Origin: Clostridium hydrogenum
GTDB taxonomy: Bacteria > Bacillota > Clostridia > Clostridiales > Clostridiaceae
DNA length: 64,000 nt
NCBI RefSeq assembly: GCF_021432385.1
Contig: NZ_JAEACT010000002.1
Span: 2,655,501-2,719,500 of the forward strand
Direction: 5' to 3'
Positions 25,664-35,111 of this stretch are shown here, piece after piece. The notes beneath the pieces were generated by a model. That model made no database searches. It was not told where the DNA came from and saw only the letters and a list, made by a program, of their open reading frames with translations. The number at the start of each line of letters is the position of its first letter. The first letter of the stretch is position 1. Made by a program: the position numbers and the translations under genes.

Positions 25664-27366
25664 ATTTTTCTTTCCTCCCTATCATAAGTAATAAATCTTC
25701 TTACAAATTCCCTAGGCTCCTTAAGTTCCGTTTTAAGTGCCAATTCGAATATAGAGGTTTTTTTAAGATTAGCTGCCTCAATTATTTCTTCATTTGTTAT
25801 AACATTGACTGAAGTATCATCTGCAAGCTTACACCCTTCTGATAAAACTATAGCATGCTTCGTATATTCAAGCATTAAATGCATATCATGTGTAATCATT
25901 ACTATTGTAATACCTTTTTTATTTAGTTCTACAAGAAACTCCATTATTTCTGTATAATGTTTAAAATCTTGTCCAGCTGTTGGTTCATCTAATAATATTA
26001 GTTTTGGATTCATAACTAATATTGAAGCTATAGTAACTCTTTTTTTCTGACCAAAACTCAAAGCTGAAATAGGCCAATTCCTAAACTCATATAAACCGCA
26101 CACCTGTAATGCTTTATGTACTCTTTCCTTTATTTCCTCTTCTTTTACTCCATTTGCCCTAAGCCCAAACGCTACTTCATCAAATATCATGACCTTTGAT
26201 ATCATTTGATTTGGATTTTGCATTACCATACCAATATAGGCTGAACGTTCTTTTATAGTATCATCAAATATATCTCTTCCCTCAAACAAAATTTTCCCTG
26301 TACTTGGCTTATAAAGTCCACAAATTAATTTAGATATAGTTGATTTTCCCGCACCATTTCGTCCAACTATACTAACCATTTCACCTTGCTTAATTTTAAA
26401 AGATACATCTCTAAGTATGTCCTTTTTTCCGTTATAAGAAAAAGTTAGATTTTCAAGTTCAAGAAGCGTATTATCTTCATATTTTTCCTCTACTGCTTTG
26501 GATTTTCCATACCATTCCTTCAACTTTTCAATACAGTTTTCTAAATTTATACTATTTAAGTTGCTTGGCTTTATATCTGGAGTAATTGTACAACCTGCAT
26601 ATTTTAGTGCTGTTATGTAAAGAGGCTCTCTTATGCCACACTGTTTTAAAATATTTGTTGCTAGTAATTCGTCCGGTGACATATCCGCAATAATTCCACC
26701 ATCATTTACAACAATAATTCTATCTATATCTGAGTGAAGTACATCTTCAAGACGATGCTCTATTATAATTATTGTTTTATTTGATTTTTTCTGCAAATCA
26801 TCTATTAATTCCATAGCACTTTTGCCCGTTGCTGGATCTAAGTTTGCTAAAGGTTCGTCAAATAAAAGTATATCCACATCGTCAACCATTACACCTGCAA
26901 GTGTTACACGCTGTTTTTGTCCACCTGAAAGCCTTTGAGGTGCTGCTTCTAAAAAAGCATCCATGCCAACTATGCCAGAAACCTTTTTAACCTTGTCAAT
27001 CATTTCCTCTTGAAGTACACAATCATTTTCAAGCTTGAAAGCAATGTCTTCTGCTACAGTAAGACCTATAAATTGGCTATCAGGATCTTGAAGAACCGTA
27101 CCACAATATTTAGATATCTCAGCTATATTCATTGTTTTTGCTTCCTTGCCCATTATTTTTAGGCTACCACTTATAGTTCCTTGATAATGAAATGGTACAA
27201 GTCCATTAATGCAATTAGTTAAAGTACTTTTCCCAGAACCAGAAGGACCAACTATCAAAACTTTTTCACCCTCATATATAGTTAAATTTATATCCTGTAA
27301 AGTCGGCTTTGCTTGAGCTTTATATTGAAAACTAAAATTATCAAATTCAATTACTTTCTTTTTCAT
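25660..27366 (-). CDS. Fused ECF transporter ATPase (EcfA-EcfA')
   Basis: 568 residues from ATG 27366 (AGGTG upstream; a GTG three codons earlier lacks a site). Two ABC domains in tandem: Walker A VGPSGSGKSTLTNCINGL (about 38-55), signature RLSGGQKQRVTL, Walker B ILLFDEPLANLDP; then Walker A VGRNGAGKSTISKLICGL (about 335), ALSFGQKKRVTIA and LILLDEPTAGQDF. The second signature (SFGQ) deviates slightly, as is common in EcfA'. The duplicated layout is YkoD-like. It drives uptake with EcfT and an S component. Confidence 0.9.
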   Translation of the reverse strand: MKKKVIEFDNFSFQYKAQAKPTLQDINLTIYEGEKVLIVGPSGSGKSTLTNCINGLVPFHYQGTISGSLKIMGKEAKTMNIAEISKYCGTVLQDPDSQFIGLTVAEDIAFKLENDCVLQEEMIDKVKKVSGIVGMDAFLEAAPQRLSGGQKQRVTLAGVMVDDVDILLFDEPLANLDPATGKSAMELIDDLQKKSNKTIIIIEHRLEDVLHSDIDRIIVVNDGGIIADMSPDELLATNILKQCGIREPLYITALKYAGCTITPDIKPSNLNSINLENCIEKLKEWYGKSKAVEEKYEDNTLLELENLTFSYNGKKDILRDVSFKIKQGEMVSIVGRNGAGKSTISKLICGLYKPSTGKILFEGRDIFDDTIKERSAYIGMVMQNPNQMISKVMIFDEVAFGLRANGVKEEEIKERVHKALQVCGLYEFRNWPISALSFGQKKRVTIASILVMNPKLILLDEPTAGQDFKHYTEIMEFLVELNKKGITIVMITHDMHLMLEYTKHAIVLSEGCKLADDTSVNVITNEEIIEAANLKKTSIFELALKTELKEPREFVRRFITYDREERKI

Positions 27367-27461
27367 AAATATCACCTGCTTTATACATTCGTAGAGTATT
27401 GTTATTAATTTAGATGCCTTTCCATTAGTTGCAACAGAATAAAAGTGTTATGATAAACAAT

Positions 27462-27509
27462 AAAAAAAACACAAGTGCATCCAATATAATATTACTTGGA
27501 TAGCACTTG
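27462..27509 (-). terminator. Terminator between the ECF S gene and the ECF ATPase gene
   Basis: On the minus strand CAAGTGCTATCCAA and TTGGATGCACTTG form a 13-bp stem with one bulge, followed by TGTTTTTTTTATT. It closes the S-component transcript, so the ATPase/T genes must start from a promoter in 27376-27460. Confidence 0.85.
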
Positions 27510-27525
27510 CAAGTCAACTAAAAAC

Positions 27526-27799
27526 ACTATTTTTTAAATAAGTGTTGATTTTCACACTTATTTAAAAAATAGCTTCCTTTAGTATTTTGGGCTATTTTTA
27601 AAAGAATGTTGATATGATGTGCTCACCTTTATGGACTCTTAGGATTGCTCGTTTATAATTTGCGTAATTTTGACTAGGACGGTCAAAGCCATTTAGGCAT
27701 CAGGACGATGCATCTAAATGGGTAGCAAATTATAAACGAGCAATTCTTAGAGTCCATTAATGCCATAATCTCATATCAACATTCTTTTAAAATATAGCC
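27526..27799 (-). repeat. Palindromic element family A, copy 3 (full length)
   Basis: Same two-part structure as copy 2, in opposite orientation: short hairpin TTTAAATAAGTG...CACTTATTTAAA, linker CTTCCTTTAGTA, then the long multi-branched hairpin (ATGGACTCTTAGGATTGCTC ... GAGCAATTCTTAGAGTCCAT, apical CCATTTAGGCATC / GATGCATCTAAATGG). Its outer end TAGGCTATATTTTAAAAG shares a base with the TAG stop of the S-component gene. It lies between that stop and the gene's terminator. Confidence 0.9.
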
Positions 27800-28353
27800 T
27801 ATTCTTTTTGTAAGCTTCCAGTTTTTGTTCTTGTCTTAGCATAAGCAAAAAGCAATAATGTACCAATTATTCCAACTGTGATTGCATTTGATATTCCAGC
27901 AATTGCTCCTTGAACAAAAACTTTACTTGCTGGCTCAGCATATATTACCATGTCTAATATCGGCGCTAACAAGAACCATGCTATGACATTTGAAATAACC
28001 TGAGTAACATTAAAAATTATAATTTGCTTTACCCCAAATTCACCTTCACTAATATTGATTTTCTTTCCTGCAAGGCCAACTAAGAAGCCAAACACGCCTG
28101 ATGAAATTACCCAGCTAAACCATGGTGAACCATAGAATATAGCATCCTTTAAAGTATGTCCAACAAGACCTATAACTAATCCTGCAATTGGTCCAAATAT
28201 AACTGACATAAGTGAAAGAAAAGCGTAGGTAGTTTCAATATTGGTATCTGGAATTCCAGATGGAATGGAACCAAAACGTCCTAAGATTATAAATACTGCT
28301 GCACCAATTCCAATAGCAACAATTGTTTTAATTGATAATTTGCTGTTTTCCAT
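27799..28353 (-). CDS. ECF transporter S component (UPF0397-like)
   Basis: 184 residues from ATG 28353 (GGGGGAAA upstream). About six hydrophobic segments. The N-terminus ([73 protein letters not shown]) matches the UPF0397 family of putative substrate-binding S components found beside duplicated YkoD-like ATPases. The ligand is uncertain (a vitamin or its precursor). Promoter at 28454-28482. It is separated from the ATPase gene by element A3 and a terminator. Confidence 0.75.
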   Translation of the reverse strand: MENSKLSIKTIVAIGIGAAVFIILGRFGSIPSGIPDTNIETTYAFLSLMSVIFGPIAGLVIGLVGHTLKDAIFYGSPWFSWVISSGVFGFLVGLAGKKINISEGEFGVKQIIIFNVTQVISNVIAWFLLAPILDMVIYAEPASKVFVQGAIAGISNAITVGIIGTLLLFAYAKTRTKTGSLQKE

Positions 28354-28453
28354 TGTAATTTCCCCCTTATACAAACATTTGATAATTTTTTATTATTTAA
28401 TATTCGTACTATAACGTAAAAAATGATTGCTAATATTAAATATATTTGTATAA

Positions 28454-28482
28454 AGTATACTTCCTATTTTAACAATTGTCAA
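28454..28482 (-). promoter_or_regulatory. Promoter of the ECF S-component gene
   Basis: TTGACA (28477-28482) and TATACT (28454-28459) on the minus strand with a 17-bp spacer, leaving a leader of roughly 95 nt. The leader shows no recognised riboswitch. Confidence 0.7.
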
Positions 28483-28537
28483 TTAAATATATAGGTTTAA
28501 TATGAATATAGTTTTAGGAGCCTAAAAAATTATTTAA

Positions 28538-29608
28538 TTATTCTTCTTTAGCAAAATTAGAATATCTAATACTTCCAGCTGTAATTAGTACAAGTGCCAT
28601 TAAAATTAATATTAGTGCATTTGGAAATATTACAGATTTTTGTATACTATCTGCAATCCAGTAAAACGGCGTAAACTTCTTCAAAATTATTAATATATAA
28701 TTTTCTTTAGGTGATATTTCATCAAAAGCATATATAAAAAACATGAGCATACCTATTAATGAAATAACAAAAGATGATATAGCAGCTTCTTTAAATATTC
28801 TCACACATAAAATTGCCGTGCTTATAGATATAAAACTCATAAATACAATATTCAACAACATTATTTTAAAATCATAAAATTCATATTTAAATACTATTTG
28901 AATAATTAAAGATGATAGAAGATATAAAGATACTTGCACTATAAACATAGAAGTATAAATACTGCCTACTATAGCATACCCCCTGTTACTAGTTGAAGTA
29001 AGCCTTTCCAAAATTCTGCTTTTCCTAAGATTTAATAAATCAGCACTATAACCGCTGGATGATATAAACATTAAGAAAACAATTGTAATCACTGGGAAGG
29101 AATTTGATTTATCAAATGTTCCTTTACTATAAACATAATCTACATTGAAAATATTATTATTTAATTCTTTTTCATTTCTAATAATATGATTTTTCTTTAA
29201 AATGTTAGTTTGTAAAATTTTATTTATGCATTTTTCTAAACTTATTTCAAAAACTTCCGTTTTATTTCCCTTCTCAATTTTATAAGAATTTATAATAGGT
29301 TTTATTTCTTTGCCTACATCCTCTGAAAAACCTTTTGGTATTTCATATACTGCTGCATAGTTTTCTTCTTTCAATTGAAGTATAGCTTTTTCTTTATTTT
29401 CAAAAACATCATTAACACCCAAAGCTTTTATTAATTCATTTCCGTATTTACCTCTATCCAAATTTATAATAGCAACTTTTACATAGCTATCTTTTTGGCT
29501 ATTATTATCTAAAAAGCACACTAAACTAGCTACAGCTATAGGCATGGCAAGCATTAGTAAAATGGTTTTATAATTTTTAAAATATTTTTTGCTATTTGCA
29601 AATACCAT
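28538..29608 (-). CDS. ABC-2 type exporter permease (second permease)
   Basis: 356 residues from ATG 29608 (GAGG upstream; a GTG five codons earlier is possible). One N-terminal helix, an extracellular region (about 45-165), then five C-terminal helices (PVITIVFLMFISSSGYSADL, SSLIIQIVFKYEFYDFKIML, FVISLIGMLMFFIYAFDEIS): the ABC2_membrane_3 layout. Together with the preceding permease and ATPase it forms a heterodimeric exporter resembling the linearmycin-type LnrLMN transporters. Last gene of the unit. Confidence 0.85.
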   Translation of the reverse strand: MVFANSKKYFKNYKTILLMLAMPIAVASLVCFLDNNSQKDSYVKVAIINLDRGKYGNELIKALGVNDVFENKEKAILQLKEENYAAVYEIPKGFSEDVGKEIKPIINSYKIEKGNKTEVFEISLEKCINKILQTNILKKNHIIRNEKELNNNIFNVDYVYSKGTFDKSNSFPVITIVFLMFISSSGYSADLLNLRKSRILERLTSTSNRGYAIVGSIYTSMFIVQVSLYLLSSLIIQIVFKYEFYDFKIMLLNIVFMSFISISTAILCVRIFKEAAISSFVISLIGMLMFFIYAFDEISPKENYILIILKKFTPFYWIADSIQKSVIFPNALILILMALVLITAGSIRYSNFAKEE

Positions 29609-29624
29609 TAATACGAACCTCACT

Positions 29625-30773
29625 CTAAACTTCCTCCCATCTTATCCTAACCTTAGCTATTGATATTGCATACATAAAAATTGATATTATTACCATTATA
29701 ATTAAATCTTTTGATATACTGCTCAAAGTATTAAAAATAATACTGTTTTTATATGCTTCTGATACGATATTTCCCGGTGCAATTTTGCATAACTCTATAT
29801 ATGTGCTATTTGTAACTTCTTTAATTGGCATAAACGCACCACCAAAAAGCATTTGAAAATATAATAAAGCAATACCCACAAGCTTCGATGCTTCTTTCCC
29901 CAAGAAAGCTATTGTAAGCCCGGAAAATGATGTTATTAATATACTTTGGCATATTAATATTAAGATTAAGTTAATAGGGTTTACCCCCCTAAACGCGAAA
30001 TCTGAAATTAAAAAAGTTAATATATAAATTGCTCCAAAACCCAAACTTGAAACAAAAAAGCAAACAAGATCTAATTTAAAAAAAGTTTCTTTAGTTATAG
30101 GGCATGATATTAATCTTCTAAACCTACCGCTTTCTTTGTCTAAAGCATGTGCACCACTACAACTCATAAGCATCATTGCCAGCATATATGTAATTAAAGT
30201 TGCCGCTTGGTTTTCATAGGAAGTCAAATTTCTTTTACTTTTCAGCATATTATCCTTCAATGCCTTTGTACTATTTATCTTATTACTGATGTTATTATAC
30301 ATGATTTTAATTTCACTATTATTTAATTTTCTAACTTTATTTGAAATTGCCAAAGCTTCTCCAGTACTTTTGCCATACTCATTTATAACTTTTTTTATTA
30401 TTGTTTCATCATCAGAAGAAACTCTCTTTTTTTCATAAACTTCTATTGTTACGTTTTTTAGCTCATGAAGTTTAGTCTCATATCCTTTTGGTATTTTTAT
30501 TATATAATCACCCTTGTTCGACACATTAAAAAGTTCCTTAATACCTTTAACCTTAAATAGTTCTTTAAATTCACGGGAGCTTACACTATTGTCATTATCA
30601 ACTATACTTATATTTATTTTATCTATTTGAGCTCCTGCTTCAAAACTATCTCTTTGAAAATATCCCATTGCACCTGCCATTAACAATGGAAATAGAACAT
30701 ATGCAAGTACTACTTGTTTCCAGTTTACAATAAAACCCTTAAGTGCCAAAATAATTGTTGCTCTTACTTTCAT
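29625..30773 (-). CDS. ABC-2 type exporter permease (first permease)
   Basis: 382 residues with N-terminal helix (VVLAYVLFPLLMAGAMGYFQ), large outside region (about 45-190) and C-terminal helices (LITYMLAMMLMSCSGAHALD, KLVGIALLYFQMLFGGAFMP, IMVIISIFMYAISIAKV). The ABC2_membrane_3 layout is shared with the next gene. It follows the ATPase by 12 bp and precedes the second permease by about 16 bp. Likely exports an antimicrobial lipid or peptide; substrate unknown. Confidence 0.85.
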   Translation of the reverse strand: MKVRATIILALKGFIVNWKQVVLAYVLFPLLMAGAMGYFQRDSFEAGAQIDKINISIVDNDNSVSSREFKELFKVKGIKELFNVSNKGDYIIKIPKGYETKLHELKNVTIEVYEKKRVSSDDETIIKKVINEYGKSTGEALAISNKVRKLNNSEIKIMYNNISNKINSTKALKDNMLKSKRNLTSYENQAATLITYMLAMMLMSCSGAHALDKESGRFRRLISCPITKETFFKLDLVCFFVSSLGFGAIYILTFLISDFAFRGVNPINLILILICQSILITSFSGLTIAFLGKEASKLVGIALLYFQMLFGGAFMPIKEVTNSTYIELCKIAPGNIVSEAYKNSIIFNTLSSISKDLIIMVIISIFMYAISIAKVRIRWEEV

Positions 30774-30785
30774 TTTATGAGTCTC

Positions 30786-31727
30786 CTAATCTCTTAACTT
30801 TTTACCTGTAAGTGATAAAAAAACTTCCTCAAGTGAGGCTTCTTCAACATTAAAACTTCTTATCCTTTTATTTGATTTTGCTGAAATACTAAGTAAATTC
30901 TCGAGATTAAATTTTCTTTCATCTATAAGTACTTTAATAGTGTCCTCGGAAAAATAGCTATCTATTACTCCATTAAGCTCCTTTATCCTTAAAATAAATT
31001 CCTCACTAAAATCATCAACTTTAAATCTTATGGTTCCATGAATACTAGCCATAGACTTAATTTCAGCCTTTGTTCCCCATGCAACTTCACGTCCTAAATC
31101 TAAAATAAACACGTTATTACATAAAGTTTCAACCTCTTCCATGTAATGAGAAGTATATATAACTGTGGTTTTTTCTTCTCTATTTATCTTATTTATAAAT
31201 TCAAAAATGCAGTTCCTAGATTGTGGATCTACACCAACTGTAGGTTCATCCATTATTAAAATCTTAGGTCTGTGCATTATGGCTGCTGCAAGATTAAGTC
31301 TCCTCTTCATTCCACCAGAAAATTTTTTAATCTTATCCTTTTTTCTATCAGTTAATCCAACAATCTCTAGCACTTCTTTTATTCTTTCCCTTAAAAGTTT
31401 TCCCGAGAGCCCATAGAATGCACCAAAGTACTCTAAATTATCATAAGCAGAAAAAGTATCCATAAGAGCTAGCTCCTGTGGTACAAGTCCTATTAATTCC
31501 TTTGCTTTTATTGGATCTTTTAAAATAGAGTATCCTCCAAGTTCAATATCTCCACTATTTGGTCTTATAAGCCCTGTCATTATATTAATTAAAGTTGATT
31601 TTCCAGCACCGTTAGGTCCTATAAATCCAAATATATCTCCCTTTTTTACTTCAAAAGAAATATTGTCAAGTACCAATTTATCATTAAATCTTTTAGTAAT
31701 ATTATTTACTTTAACACTATTGTCCAT
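30786..31727 (-). CDS. ABC exporter ATP-binding subunit
   Basis: 313 residues. Walker A IGPNGAGKSTLINIM at about 37-51, Q-loop LVPQELALM, signature KKFSGGMKRRLNLAAAI at about 138, Walker B ILIMDEPTVGVDPQ, and switch His in VIYTSHYMEEVE. The C-terminal 80 residues (DUF4162-like, FNLENLLSISAKSNK, LEEVFLSLTGKKL) mark the drug/antibiotic exporter subfamily (DrrA, CcmA-like). Sits directly downstream of a two-component system on the same strand, which probably controls it. Confidence 0.9.
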   Translation of the reverse strand: MDNSVKVNNITKRFNDKLVLDNISFEVKKGDIFGFIGPNGAGKSTLINIMTGLIRPNSGDIELGGYSILKDPIKAKELIGLVPQELALMDTFSAYDNLEYFGAFYGLSGKLLRERIKEVLEIVGLTDRKKDKIKKFSGGMKRRLNLAAAIMHRPKILIMDEPTVGVDPQSRNCIFEFINKINREEKTTVIYTSHYMEEVETLCNNVFILDLGREVAWGTKAEIKSMASIHGTIRFKVDDFSEEFILRIKELNGVIDSYFSEDTIKVLIDERKFNLENLLSISAKSNKRIRSFNVEEASLEEVFLSLTGKKLRD

Positions 31728-31823
31728 CTAATCTCTCCAATACAAATTCACTATCCTCTATACTCTGTATTTTACATTATTTTTACCAATACATATAGTT
31801 TCAATAGTAATTAAAAAAATGAC

Positions 31824-32480
31824 TTAGGTAACTAAATTATTTTTAAACGCGAATATGGTAAGTTGAGTTCTATCTCTAAGTGACAACTTGGATAATATTG
31901 TGCTTATGTTATTTTTTATAGTACCTTCTGTTAAAAAAAGTTTTTCTCCTATTTCCTTATTGGACAGCCCATTAGCAACTTCTACTATTATATTGACTTC
32001 TTTTTCACTCAAACCATAATCTTTTTTAATATTTTCAATTGAATTTTTCTTATTATAATCACCATTTTCACTTAATATTTTTGAAGCTACCTCTGGGTTA
32101 ATTACAATATTACCTTTAAAACATGCCTTAATACCTTCATAGATAAGATCATAATCACTATCCTTTAAAATATATCCTGATGCACCATATTTAAGTGCCT
32201 CATGTATATATAGAACATCATTAAAAGTAGTTAAAATAAGTATCTTTACTTTTGGAAATTCCTTTTTTATTAGCTTAGTACCCATTACACCATCGCACTT
32301 AGGCATTCTTATATCCATTAAAACTATATCCGCTTCCTTTTCTCTGCAAGCTTTCAAGGCTTCCTCCCCATTCAAAGCTGTGTTAACTACTTCTATATCC
32401 TCATAAGTTTCAAGTATTATTTTAAGACCATCAACAACTAACTTTTCATCATCTACCAATATAATTTTAATCTTGCTCAT
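31824..32480 (-). CDS. NarL/LuxR-type response regulator
   Basis: 218 residues. Receiver domain with acidic pocket LVDDEKLV, phospho-acceptor Asp in DIVLMDIRMP (about residue 56), switch Thr in LTTFND and Lys in YILKDSD. C-terminal LuxR helix-turn-helix GLSEKEVNIIVEVANGLSN, KEIGEKLFLTEGTIKNNIS. Overlaps the histidine kinase gene by 14 nt. By analogy with LnrJK and LiaSR systems it likely activates the ABC exporter genes 97 bp downstream. Confidence 0.92.
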   Translation of the reverse strand: MSKIKIILVDDEKLVVDGLKIILETYEDIEVVNTALNGEEALKACREKEADIVLMDIRMPKCDGVMGTKLIKKEFPKVKILILTTFNDVLYIHEALKYGASGYILKDSDYDLIYEGIKACFKGNIVINPEVASKILSENGDYNKKNSIENIKKDYGLSEKEVNIIVEVANGLSNKEIGEKLFLTEGTIKNNISTILSKLSLRDRTQLTIFAFKNNLVT

Positions 32481-33651
32481 TACTACTTCCCCCTGAATAT
32501 GCTTTAAGCTTTTCTTGCCTTTGTATCTGTATTTTAACTAAAAAGCCTTCATTCCTCTTACTATTATATTCAAAATAACCGCCTAATTCCTTAGCTCTTT
32601 CTCGTATACTTTTAATTCCAACTCCTTCTACTAACTTATCGCATCCTTGTCCATTATCTTTTAAAGTTATTACAAGGTTTTCCCCAGTAAATGCCATAAT
32701 AATATGTACTATTGTTGCTTTTCCATGCCTAACGCTATTCGATAAAAATTCCTGAACTATCCTATAAATAACAAGTGATTGATCTGAATTTAATGGCCAC
32801 TTTTCCTTAGTAAAAGATAATCTCACCTCTACACCTGTCATTTTTTTAAAGTTCTTTATAAGTTCTTCTATGTTTAATATACCTTCGTATTCTTCAAATT
32901 CCTTAGGCTTAATTTCTCTAACCGCCATCCTAACTTCATCTAAACTTGTCTGCGTAAATTTTCTTAAGTTTTTTGTTAGCTGCTCTGCCGTAGCTGGATC
33001 CTTTTTTATCATTTTTTCTACAGCTCCAAGTTGTATTACCATTGTCGAGAGTGCATGTCCAACGCTATCATGTATTTCTCTTGATATTCTATTTCTTTCT
33101 CTTAATAATGTTACTTCTTCAATTGATGATACATACATTTCTAATTCTTTATTTGCTATTTTTAATTTTTCTTCTGATATCCTAAGTCTATCATAAAGAT
33201 TTTGTGCTTTTAACTTTTTATCATTTTCATCCCTCGTAAAATATAATATAGCAATAATTAATATGGAAACTCCAAGGTTTGTAAACTTCATGTTTAGACT
33301 ATAATTCATGGAAAAATATATTCCTTCAATAATTATTAAAACATCAAAAATAGCTGCATCAAACTTTTTGAAAAGAATATTGCTATCTATGGCAAGCAAA
33401 ATTAGGTATGTAAAAAGGTATCCTCCAATATACATATTTGCAAAAATCGTAAGTGCAATTTCTACAGCTAGTGATAACTTTCTTTGCCAAGACTTGTCTA
33501 ATGAAAAAAACCTAAGTTGATTATTTATTATGAGTATAAGTATGAAAATTAAAATCAGGCTATTGAAACTTTTATTATTTATGGCTATTCCAATTATCAT
33601 AAATAAAATAATTACATATCGCATAATTATAAACGTTTTTCTACTATCCAT
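32467..33651 (-). CDS. Sensor histidine kinase (HisKA_3 family)
   Basis: 394 residues. Five or six N-terminal membrane helices (about 8-155) with very short loops, as in intramembrane-sensing kinases of the LnrJ/DesK type; then a coiled coil, the HisKA_3 dimerisation motif REIHDSVGHALSTMVIQLG with the phospho-acceptor His at about 202, and a HATPase_c domain with N-box VQEFLSNSVRHGKAT and G-box LKDNGQGCDKLVEGVGIKSI. GGAGG precedes ATG 33651. First gene of the kinase-regulator-exporter set. Confidence 0.92.
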   Translation of the reverse strand: MDSRKTFIIMRYVIILFMIIGIAINNKSFNSLILIFILILIINNQLRFFSLDKSWQRKLSLAVEIALTIFANMYIGGYLFTYLILLAIDSNILFKKFDAAIFDVLIIIEGIYFSMNYSLNMKFTNLGVSILIIAILYFTRDENDKKLKAQNLYDRLRISEEKLKIANKELEMYVSSIEEVTLLRERNRISREIHDSVGHALSTMVIQLGAVEKMIKKDPATAEQLTKNLRKFTQTSLDEVRMAVREIKPKEFEEYEGILNIEELIKNFKKMTGVEVRLSFTKEKWPLNSDQSLVIYRIVQEFLSNSVRHGKATIVHIIMAFTGENLVITLKDNGQGCDKLVEGVGIKSIRERAKELGGYFEYNSKRNEGFLVKIQIQRQEKLKAYSGGSSNEQD

Positions 33652-33702
33652 ATTTCCTCCACATTCAAATTAATACTATAAATATTATATCATGAATTAA
33701 AT

Positions 33703-33796
33703 ATATACCATTGTAAAACTTAAAATTTATTTGTACCAAAACGCCGTCTTCTAGGCATTTTGGTGCACATTAGTTTTAATAGTTGAGCTGGTATAT
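33703..33796 (+). repeat. Palindromic element family B, copy 2
   Basis: A 94-bp near-identical copy of 13515-13608: ATATACCATTGTAAAACTTA at one end, AATAGTTGAGCTGGTATAT at the other, inner hairpin ACGCCGTCTTCTAGGCATT. Located upstream of the histidine kinase gene, in the space between its promoter and the next terminator. Confidence 0.85.
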
Positions 33797-33805
33797 CTAT
33801 ATATG

Positions 33806-33842
33806 CAAAAAAATTGCAGAGAAAATTAAAACTCTGCAATTT
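33806..33842 (-). terminator. Terminator of the acetyltransferase-like gene
   Basis: On the minus strand AAATTGCAGAG and CTCTGCAATTT form a perfect 11-bp stem followed by TTTTGCATA. Confidence 0.85.
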
Positions 33843-33893
33843 ATGCATATTCATTTTTATTTGAATACGGTTACTTAACATATAATATTTGCA

Positions 33894-34256
33894 TTATGCA
33901 ATTCTCCATAGCTTTGAATACATTCCTCTAATACCTATCTGCTTTAAATAATCTTCAATATATTCCATTAACATCTTTTTATAACTTTTTTCTTTTGAAT
34001 CACCAGCAACATTTAGCATAACAACTTCTGCTGATTCTCCCTTATTACCATCTGATGCCGCTTTGATTTCAATACTGCAAAAACCTTTTAGTGCCTCATC
34101 TTCTCTAAGCACAAAAACCCTAAATTTATTATTATTAAGGAATTCATCTAATATATTCTTAGCATTTTTATCATTTTTTTCATTTAACAACTTCGGTTTA
34201 ACTAAATTTATAAGCTTATTTTCGTCATTCAAATTTGCCATTTTGATATTGTACAA
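33894..34256 (-). CDS. Small GNAT-like protein
   Basis: 120 residues. Begins YNIKMANLNDENKLINLVKP and has FRVFVLREDEALKGFCSIEI (strands 2-4 of a GNAT-like fold) and a C-terminal helix pair MLMEYIEDYLKQIGIRGMYS. The canonical acetyl-CoA loop (Q/RxxGxG/A) is not seen and the protein is shorter than usual GNATs, so it may be a reduced or non-catalytic member. Solitary gene with its own terminator. Confidence 0.5.
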   Translation of the reverse strand: MYNIKMANLNDENKLINLVKPKLLNEKNDKNAKNILDEFLNNNKFRVFVLREDEALKGFCSIEIKAASDGNKGESAEVVMLNVAGDSKEKSYKKMLMEYIEDYLKQIGIRGMYSKLWRIA

Positions 34257-34374
34257 TTCAAATCACTCCATTCTTTATATTTATTTAGTTTATCAAATTT
34301 AATTAATTTTATTCTATATATATGATAAATATTCCTTTAAATATTTGTGAATTTATGTATTTATTTTCCTAAAA

Positions 34375-34410
34375 CAAAAAAACTAGAGATAACAACGAGT
34401 TACCCCTAGC
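34375..34410 (-). terminator. Terminator of tpx
   Basis: On the minus strand CTAGGGGTAAC-TCGTT-GTTATCTCTAG followed by a run of eight T. Between it and the tpx stop lies a short remnant of family D (TTGTACTCTGATTTT, 34424-34438). Confidence 0.85.
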
Positions 34411-34440
34411 TTTAATTCATACCTTGTACTCTGATTTTAA

Positions 34441-34935
34441 TTACTTTGCCTTTTTAGCGGCTTCTAAAATTTCATCATAATTTGGATAATCTGTCATCTC
34501 ATTTAAATAATCAACGTAAGTTACTTTATTATTGCTATCAACAACAAAAGATGTTCTTGCTAATAATCCAAGTTCTTTTACATAAGTACCAGTATTATTA
34601 CCAAAAGCTCTATCTTTATAATCTGAAAGCGTAATTACATTTTTAACTCCTTCTGCTCCACACCAGCGGCTCTGTGCAAAAGGTAAATCCATAGATACTG
34701 TATATACAGTAACTCCTTCTATTTCTGATGCCCTTTTATTAAAAGTTTTTACCTCAAGATCACATACTGGTGTATCTAAGGATGGAACTGTTAGAAATAC
34801 TCTAACTCCTTTTGTATCTTTTAATGATATTTCCTTAAGAGAATTATCTGAAGCTGAAAAGTCAGGAAAATTATCTCCAACCTTTACTTCATTTCCTACT
34901 AATGTAACTTCATTTCCTTGAAATTTAACTTTCAT
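34441..34935 (-). CDS. tpx: Thiol peroxidase (Tpx-type 2-Cys peroxiredoxin)
   Basis: 164 residues, the usual Tpx length. Peroxidatic Cys in the motif SLDTPVCDLEVKTFN (about residue 59) and resolving Cys in RWCGAEGVKN (about 93); N-terminal KFQGNEVTLVGNEVKVGDNF is diagnostic of the Tpx class. Reduces alkyl and hydrogen peroxides using thioredoxin-type donors. No ribosome site lies next to its ATG; the GAGGTGA site is now 180 bp upstream because element H (34944-35111) sits between. A palindromic candidate operator is at 35138-35155. Confidence 0.92.
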   Translation of the reverse strand: MKVKFQGNEVTLVGNEVKVGDNFPDFSASDNSLKEISLKDTKGVRVFLTVPSLDTPVCDLEVKTFNKRASEIEGVTVYTVSMDLPFAQSRWCGAEGVKNVITLSDYKDRAFGNNTGTYVKELGLLARTSFVVDSNNKVTYVDYLNEMTDYPNYDEILEAAKKAK

Positions 34936-34943
34936 ATAAATTA

Positions 34944-35111
34944 GTTTATCTAATTAAATTATTTATGGGGAAACAAGTAAAAATATATTTCTATTTATCT
35001 TTTGTTTTGGGAGATTAGTGCTTAATCAATAGTTATTATAATTAAACTTAATTTAGCTTATATATTTTTCACCAATATTTCCCCATAAATTTTTAATTTA
35101 ATTAGATAAAC
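34944..35111. mobile_element. MITE-like palindromic element H inserted between RBS and start codon of tpx
   Basis: A 168-bp element with terminal inverted repeats GTTTATCTAATTAAATT and AATTTAATTAGATAAAC plus inner TTTATGGGGAAA / TTTCCCCATAAA, flanked on both sides by TA (34942-34943, 35112-35113). TA duplication is the mark of Tc1/mariner/IS630-type insertions. Removing the element and one TA restores GAGGTGAGATAATTTATATG, a normally spaced ribosome site and start for tpx. No reading frame inside. Confidence 0.8.

Noticed and set aside
27367..27461. Possible riboswitch before the ECF ATPase gene
   Set aside because: About 95 nt, no conserved aptamer blocks (thiamin, FMN, folate, preQ1 or cobalamin) could be matched.
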